The notes beneath the pieces are model-generated. The model made no database searches. It saw nothing but the letters and a program-made list of their open reading frames with translations, and had not been told where the DNA came from. Below are positions 1-10,953 of a DNA stretch of 64,000 nucleotides, one piece after another (the stretch's first letter is position 1; every line of letters starts with the position of its first letter). This DNA is from Micractinium sp. NFX-FRZ. Taxonomy: Eukaryota > Chlorophyta > Trebouxiophyceae > Chlorellales > Chlorellaceae. The position numbers and the translations under genes are program-made. The stretch is from assembly GCA_029339195.1 (NCBI GenBank), contig JAPTJF010000041.1, positions 124,001-188,000 of the forward strand, in the 5' to 3' direction.

Positions 1-1403
1 AAACTCGGCCTCCACCTGCATCAAATTCAGAATGAGGGGGGCAGGAAGACAGGGGGCCAAAGGTGAGAACAGGGCAGGCAGGCGTGGGCAGGGTGGGCGG
101 CAGGTGGGCGGTGAAGGTTCAAGGCAGTACAGAAGGCAGGCAGGCAGGCGCTGGCGGGGACAGCTGGCCTCCCGCCCTGGGCCCGCCGGCAGCACGCGAC
201 TGCCCACATACCGGCCGCCTCCCCGCTGTACATGCGCGCGCCAAACGCCTCGCGCTGCTGCTCCGCCAACTGCACCGTCACCAGGCCGCACTGCGCTGGC
301 CCCTGCCCTGCCCCGCCCCGTCCCGCCCCGCCCTGCGTTGCTGTCGCCGGCAGCAGCCGCGCCCCTCACCGCTGCATACGCCCGCCGCTGGCTCCACTTC
401 TTGGTGTTCATCAGCTCCAGCTGGCGCAGCGCAAAGCGGCGGGCAGTGGGGGGCTCAAAGGAGGCCAGGTCGACAGGCTCCAGGCGGGCCTGGGGCGGAG
501 AGGGAGGGGGGCCAAAACGATTAGAGTATTAGAGTAATGAGAGCCGTGCAAGGGGGGGAGGTACTTTAGGGGGTGAGGGAGGTAGTAAGGGACTGGCAGC
601 TCACCGACGCTGGTACCGCCTCGTGCTCTGCCTGCACCCCCAGCCTGTCCCTTCCTACACACCTCGGAGCAGTTGCGACAGAACGCCTCCACTACGCCTC
701 CACCACCTGATCTTCAGCCAGCCGATACCACAGCATGCCCGTTTCATTCGCGCCTGTCACCCTAGCACAACCGGTGACTGCACCCAGCCAGGCCCACCTC
801 TGGGTGCTTGCGGTAGTACGTCTCCACAAGATCGTCCTCAGGGTACACAATGCGCGGCGGACGCTTCCCCGGCTTGCCCGCCGGCAGGGGCGGCGTGCTG
901 CAGGAGAGCAGGCGGGCGGGAGGTGCAGGCGGTGGGAGGAGGGTGGAGGGAGAGGCGGGGCTGGGAGGAGGTGGGGCAAGAGCGGCTGCGGGGCCGGCAG
1001 CAGAGGGGACGCACGAGAGGCCACTGGGCGGTCCAGGCTGGGTTCGAGAGGAATCACAGCACGGGTGCTTCGGAGCCGGGGCTGCTTGGCCGGGCAAGCA
1101 GGCAAGGCTTCAGGCGGCAGGAGCAGCCGGCTGGGAGACGGTGGCGGCAGCAAGCAGGCAATGGGAGACGGCCTGGCTCCAGGCAGCCGGTAACGTCGTG
1201 CAGGCATTGGCAACCCCAGCGTCGTGCAGGTATTCGTAGCCCCAGCGGCGCAGTGGCACGACAATCCAGAGCAAGAGAGCGCGTCGCAGCCGCAGGGCGG
1301 CACCGGCGGCGCACCGCTCAAGGGCTGTCATCCAGGTCGGCCGCTCCATCACGCCCGCCCGAATCAGCGCCTTAGTGTACTCCACCAAGCTGCGCCTCGA
1401 CAT
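1..1403 (-). CDS. Mitochondrial small ribosomal subunit protein mS23, 5' part (runs off the left edge)
   Basis: Likely mitoribosomal small-subunit protein mS23. Exons read on the minus strand: 1315-1403, 798-897, 370-489, 212-290 and about 1-14; phases close through the fourth exon and the last junction is tentative. The first exon starts MSRRSLVEYTKALIRAG and includes a W-M-T-A-L-E-R segment. Exon 2 carries RIVYPEDDLVETYYRKHPE and exon 3 carries FEPPTARRFALRQLELM. These match the order of conserved blocks I know from plant mS23 (YPED...KHPE, then a P-x-A-R-x-F-A-x-R-x-L-E-L block). The ATG at 1403 is the only plausible start and faces the TRIR-like gene 288 bp away. The C-terminus lies outside the window. 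Intron 1 holds a 26-bp imperfect tandem repeat near 1194-1248. Family call is inference from remembered motifs. Confidence 0.78.
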
Positions 1404-1690
1404 GGCTGCTGGACTGCGGGGAAGAGGCAGGGAATGCCGCGCTGCGTAGCAGGCGCTGAGAGCTTGGGGGCAGCTGCGGCGTCTCAGATGGGTGCCAGTT
1501 GACGGTTGCAGCTCAGGTATGATGACCCAGTGCTGCAGGGGTTCAGGTTTCGGGCTGGGGCGCTGGGAAGAAGGGACGCTGCATGGGGCACCGACGCACG
1601 CTACTCGTTCCGCTTCTGCTCGTCTGCAAAGCTCGGCATCTACTTCACGACCATTGCCTGCAGTCCCGCCGTCTCTAGCTCGACCCCACC
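1404..1690. promoter_or_regulatory. Probable bidirectional promoter, mS23 / TRIR-like gene
   Basis: A 287-bp gap separates two start codons on opposite strands, at 1403 (-) and 1691 (+). No separate gene fits here, so it probably holds both 5' UTRs and a shared promoter. I see no TATA box that stands out. Confidence 0.45.
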
Positions 1691-2734
1691 ATGTCGAACT
1701 CGCAGCCTCCCGTTCTGCCCTTTAGTAACGACGGCAGCTTCATGGAGCGCTTCCAGCGCATGCAGCAGGCCAAACAGCTACTAGAGGAGGCGGCTGGCAA
1801 GGCTGGAGAGCCTTCCAGCACCTCCGCCGACGACGCCGCAGCACCGCCGCCGCCACCGCCCGTGGAAGAGAGCAGCGAGCCTTTGGGAGCAGCCGGCCCG
1901 CGGCAGCAGCAAGGTAGGTGCTCGGAGGGTCTGTCTGTGTGGAGGATGATCCTGCGGGCGACTGCTCCACCCGGGGTGCCCTGGTGCCGGCGCCTGCGCG
2001 GCAGCCAAACCACCGCCCCTTGGTGCGCCACCGTGCACCGCGGTGCGCCTTTAATCGCCAGCACGTGTCTCAGCCTGCCAGATCGAGTGCACGCTGTGGT
2101 ACAGGTGACAGCACCCCGCCGCCGCCAGGGGAGCAGCCTGCAGCAGCCCAAGAGCCCGGCAAGAACGGCAGCGCCGGCTCGCCTCCAGCGGCAGTCGATG
2201 CAGCGGCAAGCGGCGGCCCCGCGGAGCCCGGCGGCGGCAGCAGCGGCGCGCAGCAGCCACGGCCGCGCTCTGCTTCCTCCATGGTGCTGAAAGCGAAGAA
2301 GTCCATTGTGCAAGTGCGCACGCGCAGCGGCGAGGCGCTGCAGCCGGGCAGCAGCAAGCGGGCCAAGAAGGGTAGGCGGCAGGGCGGAGCTTGCCGGGGT
2401 GGGAGGCTGGGGGTGAAACAGAAACTACTGGCGCATGCTGTTGTGCCCTGCGTGCCCACCGCCTGCGCCGCCTGCCTGCCCTACTCGCCTGCCCACCCCG
2501 GCTGCCCGCCTCCCCACCACCTCACGCTCACCCGCCCGCCAGCCTGGCCCCGCGCCTCGCCCCGCACCCGCCGCCCTCCCCGGCGCCGCCCCTTCTGGCG
2601 CATGTTGTCCTGCAGAGGAGGCTGGGGAGGGCAAGGCGGCCACCGAGGAGGCATCGTTCTACTTGAAAGAGATGCAGCGGTACCGGCAGGCCGCCTGTGA
2701 GGGTTCCACCGGTGACCGGCCACTGGTCAAGTAG
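1691..2734 (+). CDS. TRIR-like protein (telomerase RNA component-interacting RNase homologue)
   Basis: Three exons, 1691-1913, 2105-2371 and 2616-2734, give a 202-residue protein with closed phases. The N-terminus has FSNDGSFMERFQRMQ and the C-terminus ends with FYLKEMQRYR...GDRPLVK. Human TRIR (C19orf43) has the same two end blocks: a FANDGSF-type motif near the start and a KKYK...TRPLVK terminus. The middle is Pro/Ala/Gly/Ser-rich with a basic patch (VLKAKKSIVQVRTRSG), as in animal TRIR. In animals the protein is a nuclear RNase that processes telomerase RNA and other 3' tails; that role in algae is inference. A chlorophyte poly(A) signal TGTAA lies at 2823-2827, about 90 bases after the stop. 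Confidence 0.82.
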
Positions 2735-3111
2735 AGGCGGACAGGCCGGGCGGCCCCGACTGAGGCGGCGCTGATTGGCTGCCGCTGCCGCGTGCTCTGG
2801 GCACGAGATGCGCGGTTCATTGTGTAATGATATTTCATGTGAAAGTGTTGGACAGTAGATAACGAGCAAAGGCAGTGGACATTTAAGTAAGCAGAGGAGA
2901 CCCACCCGAGGGGGGTGGCGGGGAAGAACGGGGCTAAGCACTCAGCGTGCGAACCAGGCGCCGCCACCTTGGCTCAGTCTGCCAGTGCTCAGCCAGCTCC
3001 TGCCTGCTCCAGCACGACCTCTCAGCGTCCCCTGCACATCCAGCATAAGCCCAGTGACAGTGGAGTGTCGCCTTCTCAGCGCTCTTGCTGCACGCAACCC
3101 TAGGCAGAGGC

Positions 3112-5149
3112 ATGTGGGAGCTGGTGGCTACGGCTGTCTCTGGTCTGAATGCAGGGGCCGGCCTGCAGGCAGCCATAGCCGGCGCACCCTCTACTTCAGC
3201 CGACGGCGGGGACTTCACGCGTTTCGCAGGGCGCACGCGAATGCTGGGGCTGCTGCTGAGCACAGTGGCCACCTCCTCCTGCTTCGCTGCCCACTACGGA
3301 GGTGCGCACCACTGCGGTTGGGGGCAACCTTGTTGGGTGGCGGCGGGCGTGGCGGGCGCCGGAGCGGCGGATTGCACCCAGCTCTCTGTGCCCTGTCCCG
3401 GGCAGCGAAAGTCCTGTCCCTGCCGCTCCAACACCCTCTGCAGAGTCCCGTGGAGCGCTGTGGCTGGCCGCTGCGGCTGGAGTGGGCATAGGTGAGGCAG
3501 CGGGGCGATGTGGGCAACGGGCGGCGGGCTGATCGGGGCGGGCAACACACGCCTGCATTGCGGGGTTCTCACTGCTGGATGGCCCTCTGCAGACTACGTC
3601 ACATTCTCCCGTTGATCTTCAGTCCTTCAATATTGGCTGCCCTTGCCTTTCCCAGCACTGGAGCCGGGCTATGTACATCCTGCTCCTCATCAACCCTCCC
3701 TTCCAAAGACGCATGCTAAACATGCATGTACAACTCTCCCAATCCCCCCCGCCCCCTGCAGGCATCCCATTCAACCTGCTCCTCATGAACCCGCCCTCTG
3801 CCGTGATGACAGCCGGCTCCCCTTACGCACCGTGAGGCCGTGCTGGGCCGTGCTGCTGTCAAGGGTGCTACAGTATTGTGTGTTGGGCGCTATGGAGCGA
3901 CTCTGGCATGAGGCTGTGCTGTACTGTGCTGTGCTGTGCTGTGCCGTGCTGTCGTTGTGCTGTGCTGTGCTTACATGCGCTGCGCTGTGCTGAAGGATGC
4001 GGAACTGGCTGCCAGGCATGCGCTGCGGCACAGTAGCTATAGGTGCTCGCCTGCCACGGCGCCTGGCGGCCAGAGGCGGCCAGGTACTACTCTAGTAGAC
4101 AGGCACACAGGCAGCACAGCGGGTCACTCTCTTGCCTGACCAAAGAGTGATAGAGCCGCCCTCGACATGATGATGCTCTACCTCCGCTCACTCCCTACCT
4201 TTTCCTCAGGTCACCTCGTGTGCGCTTTGCTGAGCAGGCGGCGGCGGCGCAGGAGGAGGCAGCAGCGGAGGCAGCGGCAGCTGCGGGGGGCAACGGCACA
4301 GGCGATGGGGCAGGTGCGAGCGCGTTTCAGGAGGCAGAGGCCCCCGCTCTGGAGCGTGGCTCGGTTCTGTCGGCGGCCACAGTGGCGCCAAGCGGAGGGA
4401 CCAAGCGGCGCCTGCTGTACAGCAAGTCGGGTGAGCTAGAGGGAGGACGAGCAAGACATGTGCTGAATGGGGGGGAAGTTGCGGTAGAGGCGCGGGGGTG
4501 AGCAGTAGACGGCCTGTTGCTGCTGTCTCATGGCCCTCCCTCTGCCCAATTCTTGCATCCACGCAGCGTGCATGCATGTGTTCCTCCTCTCTTCCGCTGC
4601 CGCCGGCTCCGGCACCCCCATGCTTATGGCATTCCACCCTAGTCTACAGCCGTTGCTGGCGCTGCCGACCTGTCTGCCACCCGGAGGAGGCAATGCTGCC
4701 TTTATGTTGCTTCAATTCGCCCCACATTGCCTTACATCTGCCTCACATCCCGCACCCGGACGCGCAATGTCTGCAGGCATGCTGGTCAGCGGTGCCGACC
4801 TGTCTGCCAGCTGGAGCAAGCGGTGCTGGTTCAGCGCTGCCCTCAGCCTGACAGCCTTTGGCTGCATGATGGCGCTGGTGGGGACTGGCAAGGATGCGGC
4901 CACATATGGTGGGTTGTGGTTTTCGGCTGATCAGCCACCCGCATGCGCACCTGTCCTCAAGGCAGGCCGGCAGGCAAGCTCATACCCAAACCTGCAGGAT
5001 GGAGAAAGGTGGGAGCCCGGTCAGCCCTGTCGCGGTCAAGCAGCCGCATGTGGTTGCGGATTCAAAGTGTTGACAGGTGCTTGGTCTAGACGCGCTGGCA
5101 TAACGCACATGCCCCTTTTCGCCGCGCTGCAGGCTATGCGCCTTACTGA
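3112..5149 (+). CDS. Small multi-pass membrane protein, DUF1772/anthrone-oxygenase-like
   Basis: Six exons, 3112-3301, 3444-3491, 3762-3831, 4210-4430, 4777-4908 and 5133-5149, encode 225 residues and all phases close. Residue 1 begins MWELVATAVSGLNAGAGL. Hydrophobic segments follow: MLGLLLSTVATSS, GALWLAAAAGVGIGIPFNLL and FSAALSLTAFGCMMALVG. Between the third and fourth helices is an Ala/Glu-rich hydrophilic loop (exon 4). The GIPFNLLLMNP turn and a final W-x-x-x-R helix resemble DUF1772 proteins, which have four helices and an IPFTLL-x-MP turn. This is a weak family match and the biochemical role is unknown. The last exon is only 17 bases. Introns 2 and 4 contain degraded copies of the start of exons 3 and 5. 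Confidence 0.66.
3677..3705 (+). repeat. Degraded copy of the start of DUF1772-like exon 3
   Basis: This stretch reads catcctgctcctcatcaacc and continues with a Pro-rich run. It closely parallels 3772-3800 inside exon 3 (caacctgctcctcatgaacc), 95 bases downstream. It lies wholly inside intron 2. Confidence 0.5.
3913..3992 (+). repeat. CTGTG/CTGTGCT simple repeat
   Basis: About 80 bases are dominated by repeated gctgt/tgctgtg units, inside intron 3 of the DUF1772-like gene. Short interruptions show it is decaying. Confidence 0.8.
4645..4700 (+). repeat. Degraded copy of the start of DUF1772-like exon 5 with its acceptor
   Basis: Intron 4 contains a CTACAG acceptor-like motif followed by a stretch that includes gccgacctgtctgcca. 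The same core occurs in exon 5 after its real CTGCAG acceptor (4771-4830). Spacing between the copies is about 125 bases. Confidence 0.6.
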
Positions 5150-5769
5150 CTGGCAGCCTGGCGGCACGGCAGAGGACCGCCATGGATACCCCAACCCGTG
5201 GCCGTGCTCCCATTTGCAGCATCCAGGAGTGGCAGGAGCTACATGGGCAGCATGATATTGTGACGGCTGGCTGGCAACACAAACAAGCAAGCAAGCAAGC
5301 AAGCCGGCATGGCACGGGCAGCATGTGGCTAGCCAACGCTGCAGGGAGCGGCGGCCCACACCGCACCTGTGTGCATTCGTGTTAGCTGTGAGCACTTGCT
5401 TTTGCCCATGTGCATGTGGTGAGTGATCTTCTCTATCTTTCTCTTAGAGTGCGTGGTTCATTTTGTTACATGGGGAACAGTTCGTGAGGCCAGAGATCCC
5501 ATTCCAGACGGGCACCGACAATGCCATACAAATGAGGGCTGCTGAGGCGGCTTGACTGCTGCAGCTGGCGGAGCCGGGTTGGGTGGCCATGAATTTACAT
5601 ATACAGTCTGCGGTTGCGCGAAAAGGTGGGTGAATAGTAGGGTAGAGGTTACATGAGTAAAAGAGGTCCATAGTAATTGGATATCTCGAGGCGGAGATAG
5701 GTCAGTCCATAGACCGGGCTGTGTGCGGCATAGGCAAGGCCCAAGGGCATGCCAAGCCTACTCGTTTCC
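5150..5769. other. Convergent 3' ends of the DUF1772-like and GT77 genes
   Basis: No coding exon is supported here. On the minus strand TGTAA poly(A) signals read at 5649-5653, 5595-5599 and 5466-5470, which fits a 3' UTR for the GT77 gene. A short caag simple repeat lies at 5279-5305. Confidence 0.55.
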
Positions 5770-8700
5770 TTAGTACAAGAGCATGGCGCCAGCAACCCCA
5801 ACCTGTACAAACACCGCCGCAACAAGCACGGCTTTTTCAGACAGCACGTTTTGTATTGCATCACGCAATGCATGTTGAGCTGGCGGCGTTGGCAGCAAGA
5901 GCGCCTCCATTTGTGTGTGGTTCCATTGCTGCAACTTGAAATCTTCCTTGTGCCACATGTCACGTTGCTTGAAGGCGTCATTCTGCAGGGTTGCACAAAG
6001 CATAGCAGAAAGATGAGATGTGTTTGAGATATTCAACCCTGGGAAGTGCATGTGGGCTTTCCGAGCCGCCCTCACTTTCCACCCACCTGCCCCACCCCCT
6101 CCTCCCCAGCCTACACCATCAAGAGCTCCACACCGTCGACCAACATTATCACACACAACGTTGTGATGAATTTGCCGGGACTTGCCTTTTCCTCAGGCCT
6201 GATGTAACCAGCGTGCACCACCACCGTCTGATTGATGGGCAGCTTTGCCTCCTTCCGGCCGTCGTACACGCCTGCACGCAAGAGGAATGATAACAGCCCG
6301 ACGCGTGGATTCTGCAAGCTGCGTGGAACAAACATCCGCAAAACACAGGTGCAAGCAACAATCGCCTATAGTGGGTATGACTGCGCACATTGCCAGCAAG
6401 AACGAGCATGCTTGGCATAACAGGCTTGCGCTGAGCTGACGGGTGCAAGAAACGACAAACCAGCCATCAGTTGGTCATAACATCTGGTCAACACAATTGA
6501 GTAGCGCCATGTTCCATTTCGGCGCATGTGCACCAAGATAATATGCTCCCCGGGGCCCACAGCTAGCATCACCGTTGATTACACAAATTGCAGTTGGGCC
6601 CAATTTGGCAGGCACCATGCTTGGAGGCATCTACCTCCTACACTTACCGACGTTGCAAAAGTGGCTGGTGGGAAGGAGGCGATACTTGATAGGTGGCACG
6701 GTGTCGCCCATCCCCAATGTGAAGAAGGTGACGAAGTGGTTCCTGGACGAAAGAACATGGGAAGTCGCAGATACAGAAAAACACATGCACACGGGTCAAT
6801 TTATTACCGGCCGGGCCAATGCTTCTGGATGACACGCCGAGGGGAAGACGTGGAGTAAGGTGGGATGTGTGTTAAGGCGGGGGGCGGGGGGGAGAGCACA
6901 GAAGCACACACACACAGCCGCCAACCGGCAGCGCATCACAGAGCTTTAATACTACCCTTATATGCATGGTGATGATGCCAAACCTCCCAACACTATGTGC
7001 TCACCACAGTGGTTGCTCCCAACCCCAACGGTTCCAATATTGCCGGTTCCCGAGGGCGTTCATAAAATGGTAGCCCGCGGGTGACGCCCGGGCATACCAC
7101 ACACCTGCAAGAGGTAAAAGGGGAGCAAGAAGGAAAGGGCCGAGGGTGTGGAATTAGGAGGCCAGCCAGGTGATGAGGCATGCATGTGTTGAACACGACC
7201 GGGGCTAAGGCTGGCAAGACGGGCCCTGAAATTGGTTTGAACAATACGGTTGCAAACAACATGCAACTCTATGGCATATATGACGTGCCCTTGCCTGTGC
7301 TTTGTACAGGCAACACTGTTTCAGTAAAGCCGAAGCCCATGTCCGGCCGCGCCGCATGTAAACCTGCATCACAAAGGCGCCTCACAAGGGTAAAGGCACA
7401 CACAACATGGGCATGCATGCATCTAAGGTTTGCCTCATACCAAACCTTGCACCACGCATGCTACCAGGCTCGTGGCTCGTGGCAACGGTGGTGTGCACAA
7501 GGTATCATGTGCAGATGGTATCCTGGCACCCTTGGCCCCAAATGCGAGTTGTGGCACCCCACGTGGATGAAATGCACAACACGTTTGTTGGAAACACAAC
7601 TAGCAGACATGCACACCCATAGCTCACCAGTGGGCATCAAATCAAGGTCACCTCTGTCACTCAGCCCCTGAGCGACACGGGGCGAAGGTTCGAGGGAAGG
7701 GCGAAGATCAGAGGACGGGGGAGGGACGGTATGCCGCATTTGTATTCACAGGCCGACTGATGGGAGCATACGCGCCTGCCTGCCTACCAGCCCGCCCGTT
7801 CGGCACCCTAGTTGCTCGCTTGTCCACCAGCCACCCTGCATCGGGCCCGTGTAATGCATGCACTGCCCTATGCTCACCTGGATGTCGTAATCTGTGTGGA
7901 AGGGTTCGAGCAAACCATCCCCCCTGAGGACCACCAAATCTGTGGGGAGCAAGGGGCATCAGAGGGCGAGGCAAGGTGTAAGGGTAAGAAGGTAGGGCCC
8001 CTTACCATTTCCCCACGTACTCCCACTCCCATGTTGCATTCAACCTCGAGGGCCCACTCCCTCCAACCCATTCGCTGAGATGCAAAGAGCGGCGTGACCC
8101 TGCCCGATGGTCTTACTCCAAGCACCGCCCGAGGGGCGTGACTTTAGGTGAAAGGGACTCACCCATATCGAGGAACAACACGTTGTATCCAAGCTCCATA
8201 AAGCGTGCCGCTATCCAAAGCTTCTGATCGGGAGGGCCCATCTGCAAGGAGATGGGCATCAAGGATGCAAGCAGAGGGCGTGGTTTGGCAGAAAACCAGT
8301 GGGGAAAAGCAATGAGCAAACGGATTTATATGCAAGAACCAGTCAAACTGACAAGCAGGCCGGTTGTTCACTAGGCAAGGTAAGCCAAAGCCATACTGCT
8401 TACCAAGTTGGGTGAGATTTTGTCCCAGTAAACTGGGAGACTGAAGTTGCGTGCCTTGGCCCACGAACTGCAGACGTGCACATGCAGACACACAACTGTG
8501 GTGTGACATGGCCCAGAAGCAGCCGGCATTTCGCATGTTGAAAAGCATGAGTAGTGTATGCATGTGCACAACCATACAACAACATGTTGCGGGTGACGCC
8601 GCATGAAGCCAGGGCACCCATTGCCCCTCCAAAATGCGTAAACACCCCAACCGACACCTGGCCTCCCCAACTCACCTGGTCGCTGCCCCGATCTTGACGG

Positions 8701-9784
8701 CATGGCTACAACCAACCCCCGACCTGGCGGCCCCACAGTCATGAGACACGTATTGCCATGCTCACTATTCATGGTGCGTGACAAACAGTGTGTGTTGGAG
8801 GAGCGTGTGTTTCTGCAGGTGATAGGCCAGATTGATCATGGCCTCCTTCATGCGCTCCTCGTCGCCTGCATATAGCAGAGGAGGTGACCGGCACTACTGG
8901 TTGCTGGAATGAGTGCGAGCCATGCTCGGCACCGGCAAGAGCACAGGCGCGGGGCACATGTTTGTGCTCTGAAGAAGAGAGCCAATGAACAGCACGACAC
9001 AGGCATCGGGCAGGTACCACAGATGCCATGCCTCCTACCACCCTTGCAATGCCCTACGGGTGCGTTGGGCGCTGCTTATGGGCCCATAAGGCCCACAAGC
9101 CTTATGCGTGCAGGCTTGTGGGCAAGCTGGGACCCCGTGTATGCTTTAGGCCAGCCACGAGCTGGGGCAGCCTGGCCCCCCGGCCGGCCGGCCGGCAGCC
9201 AGGCATGCGCAGGCACCGCCGCCCTCACCAAAGATGAATGTCCCAAAAATCACGGCGTGCTCTCTGGGCATGGCCAGCCGTTGCAGGATGGCGGGCAGCG
9301 TGTCATTCGTGATGATGGTGCTGTTCTCGGCTGGCCAGCCAAGGGCATCGAGGGACAGAGGCGCCGGAGGGGGTGCTGGGGGACCGGGCAGCCTCGCCGG
9401 CGGCAGCGGCGGCGCCTCCCAATCTGCATCTCCCAGGCAGGGCAGCGCACATGTGGTCAACCAAACAGATGGGAACATCTTCGCCCATCACTGATCTCGG
9501 ATGTTGCCTCAGCTCTTCCACCTGCCACCACCGCATCTCACTATTGTGGAGGCAGCAGCCAAAGTGGCGGCGGCTGCAGCGCTGGCGGCAGGGGGAGCAC
9601 AGTACCATACCGGCCACTCGCCTGCGAGCACCAGGACACGCATCCTGCTTGACCCTCCAGGCTTGAATATGTAGGCCGTCAGCACAGCGGCGCACGTGAG
9701 GAGGAGAGCCGCGAGAGTCCGCGGGGTCGCTCCATTTCCCGGCGCAAACGCGCTGGAGCCTCCAATTCGGAACGGCTTGCCCAT
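5770..9784 (-). CDS. GT77-type nucleotide-diphospho-sugar transferase (Golgi type II membrane protein)
   Basis: Eleven exons: about 9640-9784 (donor uncertain), 9229-9423, 8766-8865, 8404-8467, 8163-8241, 7878-7939, 7628-7667, 7005-7104, 6648-6742, 6186-6271, 5770-5982; about 392 residues. An N-terminal signal anchor (TLAALLLTCAAVLTAYIF) suggests a type II Golgi enzyme. Blocks in order: HAVIFGTFIFG, SLPVYWD, WIAARFMELGYNVLFLDMD then LVVLRGDGLLEPF, DYDIQG, GVWYARASPAG, RLLPTSHF and VVVHAGY. This is the order of the Nucleotid_trans domain (PF03407, family GT77), whose members transfer arabinose, galactose or xylose to wall glycoproteins. The metal-binding DxD is D-M-D, and its second Asp codon is split by the exon 5/6 junction. 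The intron after exon 10 uses a GC donor (AAG|GCAAGT). Donor and acceptor sugars cannot be told from sequence. Confidence 0.82.
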
Positions 9785-10826
9785 AATGGAGCACTAGAGT
9801 TAAAAGCAGCTCTGCTTCTAGGCTGGCGGAAGATAGCAGACGGGTTTCCAAGAGGGTGCCACCTCTATTGCTGTATGTAGCCGCAGGAGCTAAGTAAATC
9901 TACTGCGCAGCCGCTCAGATTCATGGCTGCCCGAGCTGGCCAGTGCTGGTCCGAACACGCCTGGCTGGTCAAGCCAGCTGGGTGCTCAGCCGGCGGCCTG
10001 TTGGGTCGCGCCAGCTTCTGGTCTCCGTTCAAGCCGAACTGCCCGGCTGCAACGATCTAGCCGGACGGATGCAGCCGCAGAGCTTCCGACCGAACCGAGC
10101 AGCTGTCCCGGCCATGAAGGGAAGGGCCAGCTTCCGCAGGCGGGGTGCACTTGCTGGCGGTGGTACTGCATGCAGCCATCTGAATACCTGAGAGTTTCCG
10201 GCCCATTCATTTCACTGTCATGTTGCCCCCAACTGGGGCTTCTTAGACCCCTCCTCTGAGGGTCAGGTAATCCCCGTTCATGATCAGTGCGATCGGGCAA
10301 CAAGCTTGCAAGCGCTGTATCATAGCGGGCAGCCGCATAGCGGGCAGCTGCCGCCGTCCCGGCGCCGCCGCCAGCGCAGCTAGCGCCTGTCTGCCCTTCT
10401 TCGTCCCATCTGAGGCAACTGACAGTCAGCACGGCAAAGACGGCTGGGAGGCGGGTGACAGCTGCGATGCGCCCAACATCCCCGGGCGATGAGCAAATGT
10501 GGCGGGGACCAATAAAGTGGAAGTGATGTGATTTCATCTCCTCTCCCATTCTCTCGCGAAGAATTTGCTCACATGGTTACAACGGAGAAAGGTCAGACGG
10601 CACCTTTCAAAAAGGGGGCAAACAATTCGATAGGGACAGAGGCTGCTGAGAGGGGTGGGCATGAAATGGCAGATTCAGTGGGGCGTTGCAGCACATAGCT
10701 GTGCACAGGGGGGGTATGGCTTGCGTGGGAGCTTATCTATGGCATTGGGGCTGGGGATACAAAGGCAGGCGGGGGGTATTCGGGGAGGACGCGGCGGCAA
10801 CAAGCGACGATGGGAGATGGGCAGGG
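9785..10826. other. Intergenic: GT77 promoter and KMO-like 3' flank
   Basis: About 1 kb contains only short, low-quality frames on both strands and no splice-linked chain that I could support. The GT77 5' UTR and promoter should lie at the left end. The KMO-like 3' UTR enters from the right, with a TGTAA signal read on the minus strand at 10827-10831. Confidence 0.5.
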
Positions 10827-10953
10827 TTACACTGCCTGGTAAGGGCTTTGGTGACACGTGAAATACATACAGGCATGACGGGTGGCGGGCGCTCGCAACA
10901 TTATACACATACGCAATGGAGTGCGCTATTCACCGGGGGCGTCTCGCTGCCCC

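Noticed and set aside
1038..1056. Possible tRNA T-arm (gggttcgagagg)
   Set aside because: No matching acceptor, D or anticodon stems around it; it lies in an mS23 intron.
9986..10549. 187-codon minus-strand frame upstream of the GT77 gene
   Set aside because: Composition is random-like and no motif or splice context supports it.
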